In this document: in pieces, positions 24,481 through 34,080 of the stretch
Layout of the letters: every line of letters begins with the position of its first letter
How positions within the stretch are numbered: position 1 is the first letter of the stretch
NCBI GenBank assembly: GCA_024460105.1
Contig: JANFXS010000001.1
Coordinates: 1 to 64,000, forward strand
DNA: 64,000 bases
Direction of reading: 5' to 3'
Source: Anaerotignum faecicola
GTDB lineage: Bacteria > Bacillota > Clostridia > Lachnospirales > Anaerotignaceae
Made by a program: the position numbers and the translations under genes
The notes under the pieces: generated by a model
The model's input: only the letters and a program-made list of their open reading frames with translations
Told to the model about the DNA's origin: nothing
Database searches by the model: none

Positions 24481-26178
24481 TTATTCTATTTTTATACCGC
24501 AGCTATGATGAGGCGCATTATCAAACAAGCCTTTTTTTACGCCGCTGTAAAAATAATATCCTCCGGCTGTATTAATGCAGTCAAAACCATTTTGCGTCAG
24601 GAATCTGTATGCGTTATAACTGCGTACCCCTGTTTTACAGCAAACACAGATAATTTTCCCTTTAGCCCCGTTAATTTCGCCTATCCTTTCCCTTAGATCA
24701 TCAAGCGGAATGTGGTACGCTCCTTCGATATGCCCCTCTTCAAATTCGTTGTCCTTCCTTACGTCTAGTATAAAATACTTTTCCCTATCAAGCCCGTCAA
24801 TATCACAGTAGTGTATCTGTTTTACCCTTCCTGAAAGCAGGTTTTCAATTAAGTATCCGGCCATATTTACAGGATCTTTTGCCGAAGAAAACGGCGGAGC
24901 ATAACAAAGCTCAAGCTCTGTAAGATCATGCGCCGTAAGTTTTCCTCTGACCGCGCATGCCAATACGTCGCACCTTTTGTCCGCCCCTTCTTCACCGATA
25001 ACTTGAGCTCCGAGTATAACGCCGCTGTCCCTGCTGAAAATAACTTTCATTACAAGGTCTTTTGAATTTGGATAGTATGTAGCATGCGAAGGAGGACAAA
25101 GTATTGCAATATCATAATTTAAGCCTTCAATTTTAGCCTGTCTTTCGTTAATGCCAGTAGAAGCGGCAGTCAAATCAAATACTTTTAAAACCGACGATCC
25201 CTGAGCGCCTTTGTATATGCTGTTTATGCCGCAAATATTATCCGCGGCAATCCTGCCCTGCTTATTAGCCGGCCCGGCAAGCGGAACAAGCGTGTCTTTG
25301 CCGGTCACAATATTTTTTATTTCAACCGCGTCGCCGACTGCATAAATATCTTTAATATTTGTCCTCATATTCTCGTCGACGGATATGGAATTTTTGGCTC
25401 CCATTTTTATTCCCGAGCCATCCAAAAACGAAGTATCCGGCACAACGCCCACTGCAAGTATAACTATCTGAGAACCAATTTTTCCATACTTATCAGTAAC
25501 AACAAATATTTCGTCTTCAGTATCTTCAAAGGCCATAACCGACGTCCCAAGACACAGACGCACGCCTTTTTCCTTCATATGTCCCTGAATGTAACATGCC
25601 ATTTCATAGTCAAACGGAGCAAGGACTTGATCTATTTTTTCAACAACCGTTGTATTTATACCAAGATTTACAAGGTTTTCGGCCATTTCAACCCCTATAA
25701 ACCCTGCTCCGACTACAACGGCGCTCTTAATTCCATTCTCAACTACATACCGTTTTATATTAATTGTATCGTTAACAGTCCTAAGCGTAAAAATTCTTCC
25801 GCTTTCTATCCCGTCAACCGGCGGCCTGAAGGGCCTTGCCCCCGGCGAAAGTATAAGTTTGTCATATTTTTCGCCGTATGTTTCACCTGTCAAAACATTC
25901 CTTACACATACGCTCTTGTTATTTGAATCAACCGCGATAACATCCGCATTAACCCTAACATCCACATTAAACCTTCCCGCAAACGCTTCCGGTGTGTTAA
26001 GAGTAAGGCTGCTTTCTTTTTCAATTTCACCGCCTATATAATAAGGCAGTCCACAGTTTGCATATGAAATATAACCGCTGCGCTCAAAAATAACAATTTC
26101 GGCATTTTCATCAAGCCGGCGTATGCGCGCCGCCGCACTTGCCCCGCCGGCTACGCCGCCTACAATTAAAACTTTCAT
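24481..26178 (-). CDS. cdr: CoA-disulfide reductase / NADH:persulfide reductase with C-terminal rhodanese domain
   Basis: 565 residues. An FAD/NAD(P) disulfide-reductase domain (1-445; GGVAGGASAAARIRRL at 7-21, single redox Cys42 in SYANCGLP, second Rossmann motif VVVGAGFIGVEMAE) is followed by a rhodanese domain (about 465-560) with active Cys in CVCCKTGVRS. This layout is that of CoA-disulfide reductase isoforms and Npsr, which reduce persulfides, polysulfide or sulfur with NADH. Sixteen bases separate it from the upstream siroheme-type reductase gene, so the two probably act together on sulfur compounds. Confidence 0.92.
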   Translation of the reverse strand: MKVLIVGGVAGGASAAARIRRLDENAEIVIFERSGYISYANCGLPYYIGGEIEKESSLTLNTPEAFAGRFNVDVRVNADVIAVDSNNKSVCVRNVLTGETYGEKYDKLILSPGARPFRPPVDGIESGRIFTLRTVNDTINIKRYVVENGIKSAVVVGAGFIGVEMAENLVNLGINTTVVEKIDQVLAPFDYEMACYIQGHMKEKGVRLCLGTSVMAFEDTEDEIFVVTDKYGKIGSQIVILAVGVVPDTSFLDGSGIKMGAKNSISVDENMRTNIKDIYAVGDAVEIKNIVTGKDTLVPLAGPANKQGRIAADNICGINSIYKGAQGSSVLKVFDLTAASTGINERQAKIEGLNYDIAILCPPSHATYYPNSKDLVMKVIFSRDSGVILGAQVIGEEGADKRCDVLACAVRGKLTAHDLTELELCYAPPFSSAKDPVNMAGYLIENLLSGRVKQIHYCDIDGLDREKYFILDVRKDNEFEEGHIEGAYHIPLDDLRERIGEINGAKGKIICVCCKTGVRSYNAYRFLTQNGFDCINTAGGYYFYSGVKKGLFDNAPHHSCGIKIE

Positions 26179-26193
26179 TTCATTCCCCCGCCT

Positions 26194-27156
26194 TTAATTT
26201 TTCTTTGGTATCTCCTTATTAATTATTTCGTCTTTCCTGTCTAAAATATCACTGTCAAGAACGGCCTTTTCCACAGCCTCAAAACCAAGCCTGTCAATCA
26301 TATCGGCAAAACGCTCTTTTTTAAATGCATTGTCTTTGTATACAAGTATTATTTTTTCGATAATGTCCATAGCGTCGCTTAATGTATATATTCCGCTGAG
26401 GTATTTCCCTTTTTTGCCTTCCCTTCCCCAGCGCCCGCCTATAACAATTTTAACGCCGTTTATTTCTTCGTCAATACATTTAAACGGACAGTTTTTAATG
26501 CATTTTCCGCATAAGTTGCATACTTCACGATTAATTTCAATTTTATCGTCCGAATTCTTCCTAGCCGCGTTCATAAGACATCCCGATTCAACAATACATT
26601 TTTTGCAGCTTTTGCATTTTTCAACTGATACAGCCGGTTTTCTCTGGCCGATAATTCCTATATCGTTAAGATCCGGCTTAACGCAATTATTAGGGCATCC
26701 GCCGACTGCTATTTTAAATTTGTGGGGCAGTTCGACATTCCTGTATCCGGTATAAAACCTGTCATGAATCTCTTTGGCAACGTCTACCGAAGGTATAAGG
26801 CCAAAAACACACGTCTTGCCTTTGCATGCGACAACCGGACGCACCCTGTCGCCTGTGCCTCCCGTATATAAGCCGTACTTATCCAAAAATTCCTGAAGCG
26901 GCTCAATATTGTCGAACGGTATGCCCTGTATTTCTACGCACATCCTTGAAGTAAAGGCGGCGTTTCCATTCCCGAATTTCTTTGCCGCTTCTCCCACGGC
27001 TATAAGCTGTTCGGCTGTCATCATTCCGTTTTCCGTTATAACCCTTCCGTTAAATTCATCGTCAGTATTCCTGTCATGAAGGAACCCCATACCTTTAACC
27101 CTGACCTTATCATTTGGATTTACTTTAGCCAAATTAAACTCCTCCTTAAAATTCAA
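26194..27156 (-). CDS. Siroheme/4Fe-4S sulfite or nitrite reductase-like protein with ferredoxin domain
   Basis: 320 residues, a short dissimilatory-sulfite-reductase-like protein (COG2221 type). The N-terminal reductase half has cluster ligands CKGKTC at 111-116 and GGCPNNC at 152-158; the first pair is spaced x4 rather than the usual x5. Two ferredoxin 4Fe-4S sites follow (C181xxC184xxC187, C213xxC216xxC219). It resembles the AsrC group but stands without asrA and asrB. The operon partner is the CoA-disulfide-reductase/rhodanese gene, pointing to reduction of a sulfur compound. Substrate is inferred, not shown. Confidence 0.82.
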   Translation of the reverse strand: MNFKEEFNLAKVNPNDKVRVKGMGFLHDRNTDDEFNGRVITENGMMTAEQLIAVGEAAKKFGNGNAAFTSRMCVEIQGIPFDNIEPLQEFLDKYGLYTGGTGDRVRPVVACKGKTCVFGLIPSVDVAKEIHDRFYTGYRNVELPHKFKIAVGGCPNNCVKPDLNDIGIIGQRKPAVSVEKCKSCKKCIVESGCLMNAARKNSDDKIEINREVCNLCGKCIKNCPFKCIDEEINGVKIVIGGRWGREGKKGKYLSGIYTLSDAMDIIEKIILVYKDNAFKKERFADMIDRLGFEAVEKAVLDSDILDRKDEIINKEIPKKN

Positions 27157-27197
27157 ATTTATGTTATTATAAAAAAATTATTTTGTCTGTAACTTTG

Positions 27198-28805
27198 TCA
27201 CGTTCTTGAACTTACTACAAGTATATCGTTCTCTCTTATTATTGTATCCCCATTTGGTATTATCCTTTCATTATCCCGCTTTATAATTACGACTAATTCA
27301 TCTTTTCCATATTTTAAATCGGCAATTCGTTTATTTTTTTTGCCGCTGTTTTTTCCGATGCTGATTTCCGAAAATGTAACGTCCGCTTTTCCATGGAATG
27401 CAGGAGCGCTCAAAACAACGGTATCCCCGTCAACTATTTCTGTATTTCCCTTAGGAATAACGGTTTCGCCGCCTCTTAAAAGCGATACTATAAGCATTTC
27501 ATTCGGAAGGACTATATCTTTGAGTTTCTTGTTCTTCCACGGATGCCCGCCGTTTATATTAAGCTGTATAAACTGTACTTCATCATCGTCTATATAATCG
27601 TTGAAAGTTTTGAGTACGTCGGCATTATCGTCAACCATATTCAGTTTTTTTGAAAAAAACGGTATCAGAGTCCCTTGGAAAGCAATAGAAAGAAGTACGA
27701 TGCAGAACACAATATCAAAAATATCATTTTTAACGTAAGCGTCGCTTACAGTAACCATTATGGCAAAAACTATCGACGCCGCTCCTCTAAGCCCAGCCCA
27801 TGAAACAAGCACAATCTGATTTATCTTACATCTAAAAGGCATAAGTATAGCCGTTACGGCTGCCGGCCTTGATATAAAAGTTACAAAAACGGCTATAATA
27901 AATGCCAGCGGAAAAATTTCCGCCATTCTTGAAGGCGTTGAAAGAAGGCCGAGTAAAAAGAATATGAGCATCTGCATAAGTCCTGTGAACCCATCAAAAA
28001 AACTTACAAGAGAGCGTTTATTTTTTATTTCATTATTTCCGAGTATAATCCCTACGATATATGCGCTAAGATATCCGTTTCCTCCCAAAACCGTAGGTAA
28101 GGCATATGAGAAAACAGCAACGGCCAATACAAACGCGGCGTCAAAACCGTCTGTTGCAAACCTGAATTTTTTAAGCATCTGAATTGCCAAAAACGCAATA
28201 ATAACGCCTATTAACGCGCCGTAGGCCAACTGTGCGAAAATCATATACAAAATACTTGCCCCGTCCATTCCGCCCTGCATAAGCGATAATATTATAACAG
28301 TAAGCATATAAGAGCATGGGTCGTTGCTTCCGCTTTCAACTTCAAGCATAGACGCCGTATTATATTTAAGATTGAGTCTTTTTGATCTAAGTATTGAAAA
28401 AACTGAGGCGGCGTCTGTTGAGCCTATAACGGAACCTAAAAGAAAACTTTCAAGCATATCAAAATTAAGAACATAATGGCAAAATAATCCTGTAATGCCG
28501 GCTGTCAGTATAACTCCGGCCGAAGAAAGCATTACAGCCTGAACGGCAATGGGCTTAGCTTCTTCCCATTTAGTACCAAAGCCGCCATAAAACATAATAA
28601 AAATAAGGGCGGCCGAACAAATATTTTCAGCAAATTTATAATCTTCAAAATAGATTTTAAATACCCCGTCAACCCCAAAAAATATACCGAGCGCTATAAA
28701 CGCAAGAAGCATTGGGATACCGAGCTTGCTGGAAAGCTTATTAAACAGTACGCAAATAAAAATTATAATGGCAGTAATCATTAACATCATCGGCAATGGC
28801 ATCAT
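27198..28805 (-). CDS. Potassium/proton antiporter, CPA family with C-terminal TrkA-C domain
   Basis: 535 residues: about 12 membrane segments (1-390), then cytoplasmic RCK/TrkA-C-like regions (about 400-535, ending ENDILVVSSRT). GSVIGSTDAASVFSILRSKRL and EVESGSNDPCSYML are the core acidic motifs of NhaP2/CvrA-type antiporters. The annotated ATG overlaps the AAGGAG site, so a TTG at codon 4 or the ATG at codon 6 may be the true start. Its downstream neighbour is the reductase gene. Confidence 0.9.
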   Translation of the reverse strand: MMPLPMMLMITAIIIFICVLFNKLSSKLGIPMLLAFIALGIFFGVDGVFKIYFEDYKFAENICSAALIFIMFYGGFGTKWEEAKPIAVQAVMLSSAGVILTAGITGLFCHYVLNFDMLESFLLGSVIGSTDAASVFSILRSKRLNLKYNTASMLEVESGSNDPCSYMLTVIILSLMQGGMDGASILYMIFAQLAYGALIGVIIAFLAIQMLKKFRFATDGFDAAFVLAVAVFSYALPTVLGGNGYLSAYIVGIILGNNEIKNKRSLVSFFDGFTGLMQMLIFFLLGLLSTPSRMAEIFPLAFIIAVFVTFISRPAAVTAILMPFRCKINQIVLVSWAGLRGAASIVFAIMVTVSDAYVKNDIFDIVFCIVLLSIAFQGTLIPFFSKKLNMVDDNADVLKTFNDYIDDDEVQFIQLNINGGHPWKNKKLKDIVLPNEMLIVSLLRGGETVIPKGNTEIVDGDTVVLSAPAFHGKADVTFSEISIGKNSGKKNKRIADLKYGKDELVVIIKRDNERIIPNGDTIIRENDILVVSSRT

Positions 28806-28817
28806 CTCCTTATTAAA

Positions 28818-28852
28818 AATAAAAGAGATTGTTAATATTAACCAATCCCTTT
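28818..28852. terminator. Hairpin in the 28806-29234 gap
   Basis: AAAGAGATTG and CAATCCCTTT arms around TTAATATTAAC, followed by TTTTT on the plus strand. No plus-strand gene precedes it. The remaining 380 bases show only AT-rich sequence and a 22-codon hydrophobic frame too short to call. Confidence 0.35.
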
Positions 28853-29234
28853 TTGCTGATTATATCATAAAAACGCTTTAAATACTACTGTTGTTTATAA
28901 TTAAATAAAATTTTTATTATGGCCTATATATTTAAAAGTGCCTGCTTATTTTGAAATAATATAAACATAAGGCTCTTTTTTATAAATTCTAAATAATTAT
29001 TTCTTATTTACCGGCGCAATTCTATATTTTGTTGTTATACTGTATTAAGCAATCCATGCCATTAAACCGAAAATATATGCGATTATAACAGAGCTCCATT
29101 CCAATACAAACATTAGTTGCCGCTATATTTTGGCAGAATATCATATTTTCGATATACTGTTATTCTGCGATACTTTAAATAAATGCACAAAATCAGTATT
29201 GACAGCCCCGCTTGATTGATAACGTCCTATGCTT

Positions 29235-29561
29235 TCATGAAATTATATCATCAATTATATTCAAATCGAAATCAAATACAGACCAATAAGCAATACAATA
29301 GTTATCTTCAGCATCATTTATGGTAATCCTGCATGTAATAGTAGATAATTCAGGTTCAAAATTATAATTTTTATCAACTGAAACCATAGCGTTATAAAAA
29401 CAGTATAGTGTCATCACCGTATCAAAATCTGCTCTCATATCTTCAATGAATTGGTTCGGAGCATCTTAATACCAATTTTCCAAACATATTCTCATTGTAT
29501 CTCGCGTTAATCCGAAAATATTTGAATGTTCAATAAATTTGCTGAAATCACGTTTGTCCAT
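29235..29561 (-). pseudogene. Small gene interrupted by an in-frame stop
   Basis: From ATG at 29561 the frame reads MDKRDFSKFIEHSNIFGLTR, then an in-frame TAA at codon 32, then continues to 29235 through acidic sequence (DAPNQFIEDMRADFDTVMTL, INDAEDNYCIAYWSVFDFDL). The two halves read as one coherent soluble acidic protein of about 108 residues. A single C-to-T change (CAA to TAA) would explain it. No family recognised. Repeat copy B lies directly upstream. A shorter intact protein from 29438 is possible but has no clear ribosome-binding site. Confidence 0.45.
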
Positions 29562-29642
29562 CGGTATTTTTATTGCAATCACATCTTATTCCTATTGATA
29601 TATGTATTAATTTATATTGTTGTTTTCAACTATGACAGTTCC

Positions 29643-29794
29643 TGTTTACAGGAACGACACGCTCCCTCCTCAAAGGGAAATTTTTTCGCATTTCCGCATT
29701 ATATACGCTTGGCATAGGCTCCGCTATGCATGTGCATATGCGCCTTAAACTTCAAAAATTTTTTCCTTTTGAGGTCGAGAGTTTTAACGGACGT
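29643..29794. repeat. Interspersed structured repeat, copy B
   Basis: Aligns along its length with copy A (10449-10611), sharing for example TCCGCTATGC, GCATATGCGCCTT and GAGAGTTTTA, with many substitutions. The same long imperfect hairpin can form (CCTCAAAGGGAAATTTTTT pairs with AAAATTTTTTCCTTTTGAGG). No ORF. Confidence 0.65.
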
Positions 29795-29839
29795 CAGCAG
29801 CATAATAGCAAGGCAAAGGCTTTAACACGGCTATTGCGC

Positions 29840-29900
29840 CGCTAACGCCTGTTAAAACCGTGTGCGCTCTTGTAAACTGAAGCTGTCTTCGGTTTACAAG
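29840..29900. repeat. Outer inverted edge of repeat copy B
   Basis: CTTGTAAACTGAAGC at 29870-29884 is the reverse complement of GCTTCAGTTTACAAG at the left edge of copy A. Directly after it, TCTTCGGTTTACAAG (29886-29900) forms a local inverted repeat and is found inverted at 13474-13488. Suggests a larger element of which A, B and the 13-kb relic are partial copies. Confidence 0.5.
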
Positions 29901-29960
29901 TCAAACCATATTATTTTAAAATATTCATCTTTATAATATAGTAAAACTATTTAATTACCG

Positions 29961-30881
29961 TCAGTTACTTATGCTGATGTCTACCACCATATTTTCGGCA
30001 TCCCATTGAACTTCCGCATCAAGCGCCTCCGATATAAATCTAACCGGCACAAATATACTCCCATTTACGTTCTGCGGAGGCGTATCCAGACTAACTTTTC
30101 TGCCGTTTATAAATGCTTCAGCCGAATTTAATGTTACAACTATTTCTTTTTCATTGTTTTTTATTGTAACAGAATTATTATTTCCGTTCCAAAGGACTTC
30201 TGCATTCAAATTTTCAAATAATCCCCTCACAGGCACAAATACACGGTTGTCAATTATTTCCGGCGCCGTTGTAAGATCAATAAATTCATCATTTACAGCA
30301 ATTTTAATTTTTTTATTGTCAAGGTCAACAAACGTAATAAAACTCATTTCACTTTCATTTATATCAAGTCCAATAACAATATTTCCAAATTTATTCCAGG
30401 TCGAATATGGTTTTATTCTTGCATTGAGATCAAGCCCGGGAAATATTACCTCCAAATCTTTTACATTATTTTTATCAATACCGCAAAAGAGCCCGCTTAA
30501 AGTAACCGCACCCGAATATATTTCACGTTGAATGTAAACGTCTGCCGCCGCTTTTGCAGTATTTTGAAAAAGCCCAACGCCATATACTCTATCCGTATTT
30601 TTATCAGCCCAAATCAAAATACTAGTGCTTTTTCCCAATGTGCCCACATATATATCATGTTCTTCGTCATTGCTTGCATTGCCGTCATACTTGGATAAAT
30701 TACTTATTAAAAGTTCCGGCTTAGAACCAAACTCCATATTAAACAAATAAACAAACTGTTCAACCGTAGCGGGAATAAAACCGTCGTCCGTTATAGACGT
30801 ATCACTGCCGGCAAACGCGGCCTGCGAAAATGATATTATAAATACAATTGCCGCTGCCAAAAATTTCATTATTTTTTTCAT
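29961..30881 (-). CDS. Secreted protein with copper-amine-oxidase N-terminal-like (stalk) domain
   Basis: 306 residues. A signal peptide (MKKIMKFLAAAIVFIISFSQ, likely cut after AFA) is followed by an unassigned region (about 30-200) and a C-terminal CuAO-N1-like domain made of two repeats (PEIIDNRVFVPVRGLFENLN and PQNVNGSIFVPVRFISEALD). Such domains are common on secreted clostridial proteins and mediate surface attachment or protein contacts; no oxidase domain is present. Function unknown. Single-gene unit. Confidence 0.85.
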   Translation of the reverse strand: MKKIMKFLAAAIVFIISFSQAAFAGSDTSITDDGFIPATVEQFVYLFNMEFGSKPELLISNLSKYDGNASNDEEHDIYVGTLGKSTSILIWADKNTDRVYGVGLFQNTAKAAADVYIQREIYSGAVTLSGLFCGIDKNNVKDLEVIFPGLDLNARIKPYSTWNKFGNIVIGLDINESEMSFITFVDLDNKKIKIAVNDEFIDLTTAPEIIDNRVFVPVRGLFENLNAEVLWNGNNNSVTIKNNEKEIVVTLNSAEAFINGRKVSLDTPPQNVNGSIFVPVRFISEALDAEVQWDAENMVVDISISN

Positions 30882-31004
30882 AATATTATCCTTTCTGAAA
30901 TATCCCCATATAAAACTTTAACTGCAATAATTAATATCCTAAATTATAAGACGTTATGTAACAATTAAATGAATATGCATCACAAATATTAAAATTAAAT
31001 AACA

Positions 31005-31037
31005 TAAAAAGAGGCAAATAAAAATCTGCCCCTTTTA
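31005..31037 (-). terminator. Terminator of rpsU-yqeY
   Basis: Minus-strand AAAGGGGCA / TTGCCTCTTT stem followed by TTTATG, ten bases after the yqeY stop. Confidence 0.75.
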
Positions 31038-31046
31038 ATGCTTAAA

Positions 31047-31493
31047 TTATTTTGTAAGAAGTTCTTTAACAAAACCGCTTACTATTTTGTTATCGGCACG
31101 GCCTTTTACTTTAGGTGAAACTGCACCCATAACCTTGCCCATGTCTTTCATAGTTGTCGCCCCAACTTCATTTATAGTATCCTGAACAATCTGCTTGATC
31201 TCGCCTTCTGACAACTGTTCAGGCAAATATGCAAGCAAAACTTCAATTTCTTTGTTAAGGTTTTCTATTAAATCCATCCTGCCGCTTTTTTCAAATTCCG
31301 GCAGAGAATCACGGCGTTTTTTAAGTTCTTTTGCAATAACGTCAATAACGCCGCTATCGTCAAGCTCAACTTTGTTATCTTTTTCAATTTGAAGCACACC
31401 GCTGCGAACAAGCTGTATAGTGTTTTTGCGGATAGTTTCTTTATTTTTCATCGCATCTTTCATATCCTGCAAAAGCTTCTCTTTTAAAGACAT
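31047..31493 (-). CDS. yqeY: GatB/YqeY domain protein
   Basis: 148 residues, normal size for YqeY. It resembles the tRNA-binding tail of GatB (helical, EIEVLLAYLPEQLSEGEIKQ and GKVMGAVSPKVKGRADNKIV). Cellular role is not settled. It follows rpsU by 24 bases with an AAGGAAG site; the rpsU-yqeY pair is conserved across Firmicutes. Confidence 0.94.
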   Translation of the reverse strand: MSLKEKLLQDMKDAMKNKETIRKNTIQLVRSGVLQIEKDNKVELDDSGVIDVIAKELKKRRDSLPEFEKSGRMDLIENLNKEIEVLLAYLPEQLSEGEIKQIVQDTINEVGATTMKDMGKVMGAVSPKVKGRADNKIVSGFVKELLTK

Positions 31494-31517
31494 AGCAATA
31501 CTTCCTTTTTAGACTGA

Positions 31518-31694
31518 TTATTTAAATTTACGTTTTCTTGCAGCCTCTGATTTCTTTTTACGTTTTACGCTAGGTTTATCGTAATGTTCTCTTTTACGAA
31601 CTTCACCCATAATACCATCTCTGGCACAATTTCTTTTAAAACGACGAAGAGCGCTATCTAAGGATTCATTCTCTTTAATTTTTACCTCTGACAT
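31518..31694 (-). CDS. rpsU: 30S ribosomal protein S21
   Basis: 58 residues, [20 protein letters not shown] then a basic tail ending [12 protein letters not shown]. Very basic and full length for S21, which helps 30S subunits engage mRNA. GGGAGGG lies upstream of the ATG. Cotranscribed with yqeY. Confidence 0.97.
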   Translation of the reverse strand: MSEVKIKENESLDSALRRFKRNCARDGIMGEVRKREHYDKPSVKRKKKSEAARKRKFK

Positions 31695-31848
31695 GAATTT
31701 CCCTCCCTTCGGTTACAAAAGTTCCGTGTTGCAAGGGTTCAGATAATAGTGCCCTATGCCACATACTATAGGATTATACACAAAATATTTGTTCAAGTCA
31801 ACTAGATTTGAATAATATTTTCAGCATTTAATAACTTTAATGTAAAAA

Positions 31849-34044
31849 TTAATATATTGGTTTTAAAACGACAAAACCAAGCGGCGGCAATGTTATCTCA
31901 ACGCTGTTTGCGCATCTGTTGCAGCCGCAGAGCCTGTTTTTAATTATGTTTCCGTTAATTCTGCCGGTGCCGCCGTATTTAAAATCATCGCTGTTGAAAA
32001 CTTCCTTATAATCTTTGTCTGTGGGAACTCCTATAATAAAGTTTTCATATGGGGTTTCCGTAAAATTACAGATGATAGAAAGCTGTTCTTCCCTTTTTAT
32101 GCCATGTCTTGTAAACGCCACTATGCTCCTTTGGCTGTCGTCGCATTCTATCCACTCAAAGGCTCTCCCGTCAAAGTCCCTTTCCCACAGAGCCGGCTGT
32201 TCCAAATATAATTTATTCAAGTCCTTTACATATGTCTGAAGATTTTTGTGATATTCATTTTCCAGTATATGCCAATCAAGACTTCTCGCCTCGCTCCACT
32301 CGGAAAACTGCCCTATTTCATTTCCCATAAACATAAGCTTCTTGCCCGGATGTCCGTACATAAAACCGTATGCCACCTTTAAATTGGCCGTTTTCTGCCA
32401 CATATCTCCCGGAACTTTGTACATCATCGAACCTTTCATGTGTACTACTTCATCATGAGAAAGCACAAGTACAAAGTTCTCGCTGAAAGCGTACATAAGG
32501 CTGAATGTAATATAATTATGATGATATTTTCTGTGTACCGTTTCCTTTTTAATATAGCTTAAAAAGTCGTTCATCCAACCCATATTCCATTTAAGGCTGA
32601 ATCCAAGGCCGTTATAATCGGCGTTTCTCGTAACGCCTTCCCACGACGTCGACTCCTCGGCAATCATCATAACGCCTTTATATTTCTTGTCTATAATAGA
32701 ATTCATATGCTTTATAAATTCAACGGCTTCAAGGTTTTCCCTTCCGCCGTATTTATTGGGGAGCCATTGTCCGTCACTGCGGCAGTAGTCAAGATATAGC
32801 ATCGACGCGACAGCGTCAACCCTTAACCCGTCTATATGGAATTCCTTAATCCAGTATAAAGCGTTGGCAATAAGGAAATTTTTTACTTCATTCCTTCCAT
32901 AATTAAATATATAAGTCCCCCACTCTATATGCTCTCCCAGCCTCGAATCCTCATGTTCATAGAGGGCTGTTCCGTCAAAGCGTGCAAGCCCGTTCATGTC
33001 CCGCGGAAAATGTGCGGGAACCCAGTCCATTATAACGCCTATATTATTTTGGTGAAGCGTGTCGATCAAATACATAAAATCCTTCGGAGTTCCGTACCTG
33101 CTTGTAGGAGCATAGTATCCGGTTACCTGATACCCCCAGCTTCCGTCAAAAGGATATTCCGTTAAAGGCATAAACTCAACATGTGTATAATTCATTTCTT
33201 TAACATATTCAACAAGCTTTTCGGCAAGCTCAATATACGTAAGGAAACGCTCCCCTTCTTCAGGCACGCGCATCCAGCTTCCTAAATGGACTTCATATAT
33301 ATTCATAGGCAGGTTATATATATCGTTTGTTTCCCTAAAATCAATCCATTTTTCATCATTCCAGCAATATCCGCCGGCGTCATAAACAATAGACGCGTTA
33401 TTCGGCCTAAGCTCTGTAAAATTTCCATACGGATCAGTTTTCTCAACAACAAATCCATTCTGCCATTTAACATGGTATTTGTATATATCAAATTCCTTAA
33501 CGCCGGGTATAAATAGTTCCCAAATACCGCTTTTACCCAAAAGCCTCATCATGCTTCTGCGCGGATCCCAGTTATTAAAGTTCCCGATAACGCTGACACT
33601 TTTGGCATTGGGAGCCCAAACGGCAAAACCGACTCCTTCAACGCCGTTTACAGTGCATAAATGCGAACCGAGCTTTTCATAAATATTGTAGTTGTTTCCT
33701 TCTCCGAAAAGGTACATATCATATTCGCTTATAACAGGCGGAAATGTATATTGGTCGTCAGTCGTCCAAATGTTTCCGTCACCGAAATCAACTTCAAGGA
33801 GATATTCAAAATACTTTTTCCGGCTGTCCATAATACCTTCAAAGTAACCGTAATCATGCACTAACTTAAGAGCATATGTTTCTTTGCTTTCCTTGTCAAT
33901 AACATTTATGTTTTCAGCCCCCGGGATCAACTCCCTGACAACAACGCCGCTTTCAGTTTCATGCATGCCCAATATGCTGTGCGGATCGGCATATTCAACC
34001 TTTAAGAGCTTTGAAATCTCTTCAACGCCAAAGAAACTTCCCAA
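31849..34044 (-). CDS. glgB: 1,4-alpha-glucan branching enzyme
   Basis: 731 residues, GH13 enzyme that adds alpha-1,6 branches to glycogen. It has an N-terminal carbohydrate-binding domain, a central barrel with GLRVDAVASMLYLD (nucleophile Asp), MIAEEST (acid Glu) and LSHDEVVH, and a C-terminal beta domain. TTG start at 34044, seven bases after AAGGGTG; a nearby ATG is out of frame. It lies 36 bases after metY with no other glycogen genes nearby, an odd pairing. Confidence 0.96.
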   Translation of the reverse strand: MGSFFGVEEISKLLKVEYADPHSILGMHETESGVVVRELIPGAENINVIDKESKETYALKLVHDYGYFEGIMDSRKKYFEYLLEVDFGDGNIWTTDDQYTFPPVISEYDMYLFGEGNNYNIYEKLGSHLCTVNGVEGVGFAVWAPNAKSVSVIGNFNNWDPRRSMMRLLGKSGIWELFIPGVKEFDIYKYHVKWQNGFVVEKTDPYGNFTELRPNNASIVYDAGGYCWNDEKWIDFRETNDIYNLPMNIYEVHLGSWMRVPEEGERFLTYIELAEKLVEYVKEMNYTHVEFMPLTEYPFDGSWGYQVTGYYAPTSRYGTPKDFMYLIDTLHQNNIGVIMDWVPAHFPRDMNGLARFDGTALYEHEDSRLGEHIEWGTYIFNYGRNEVKNFLIANALYWIKEFHIDGLRVDAVASMLYLDYCRSDGQWLPNKYGGRENLEAVEFIKHMNSIIDKKYKGVMMIAEESTSWEGVTRNADYNGLGFSLKWNMGWMNDFLSYIKKETVHRKYHHNYITFSLMYAFSENFVLVLSHDEVVHMKGSMMYKVPGDMWQKTANLKVAYGFMYGHPGKKLMFMGNEIGQFSEWSEARSLDWHILENEYHKNLQTYVKDLNKLYLEQPALWERDFDGRAFEWIECDDSQRSIVAFTRHGIKREEQLSIICNFTETPYENFIIGVPTDKDYKEVFNSDDFKYGGTGRINGNIIKNRLCGCNRCANSVEITLPPLGFVVLKPIY

Positions 34045-34080
34045 TATACATCACCCTTTCGCAAGGAACTCAATTAGTAT

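Noticed and set aside
29045-29113. 22-codon hydrophobic minus-strand frame
   Set aside because: It reads like a membrane helix but is too short and has no ribosome-binding site; it may be a relic but cannot be supported.
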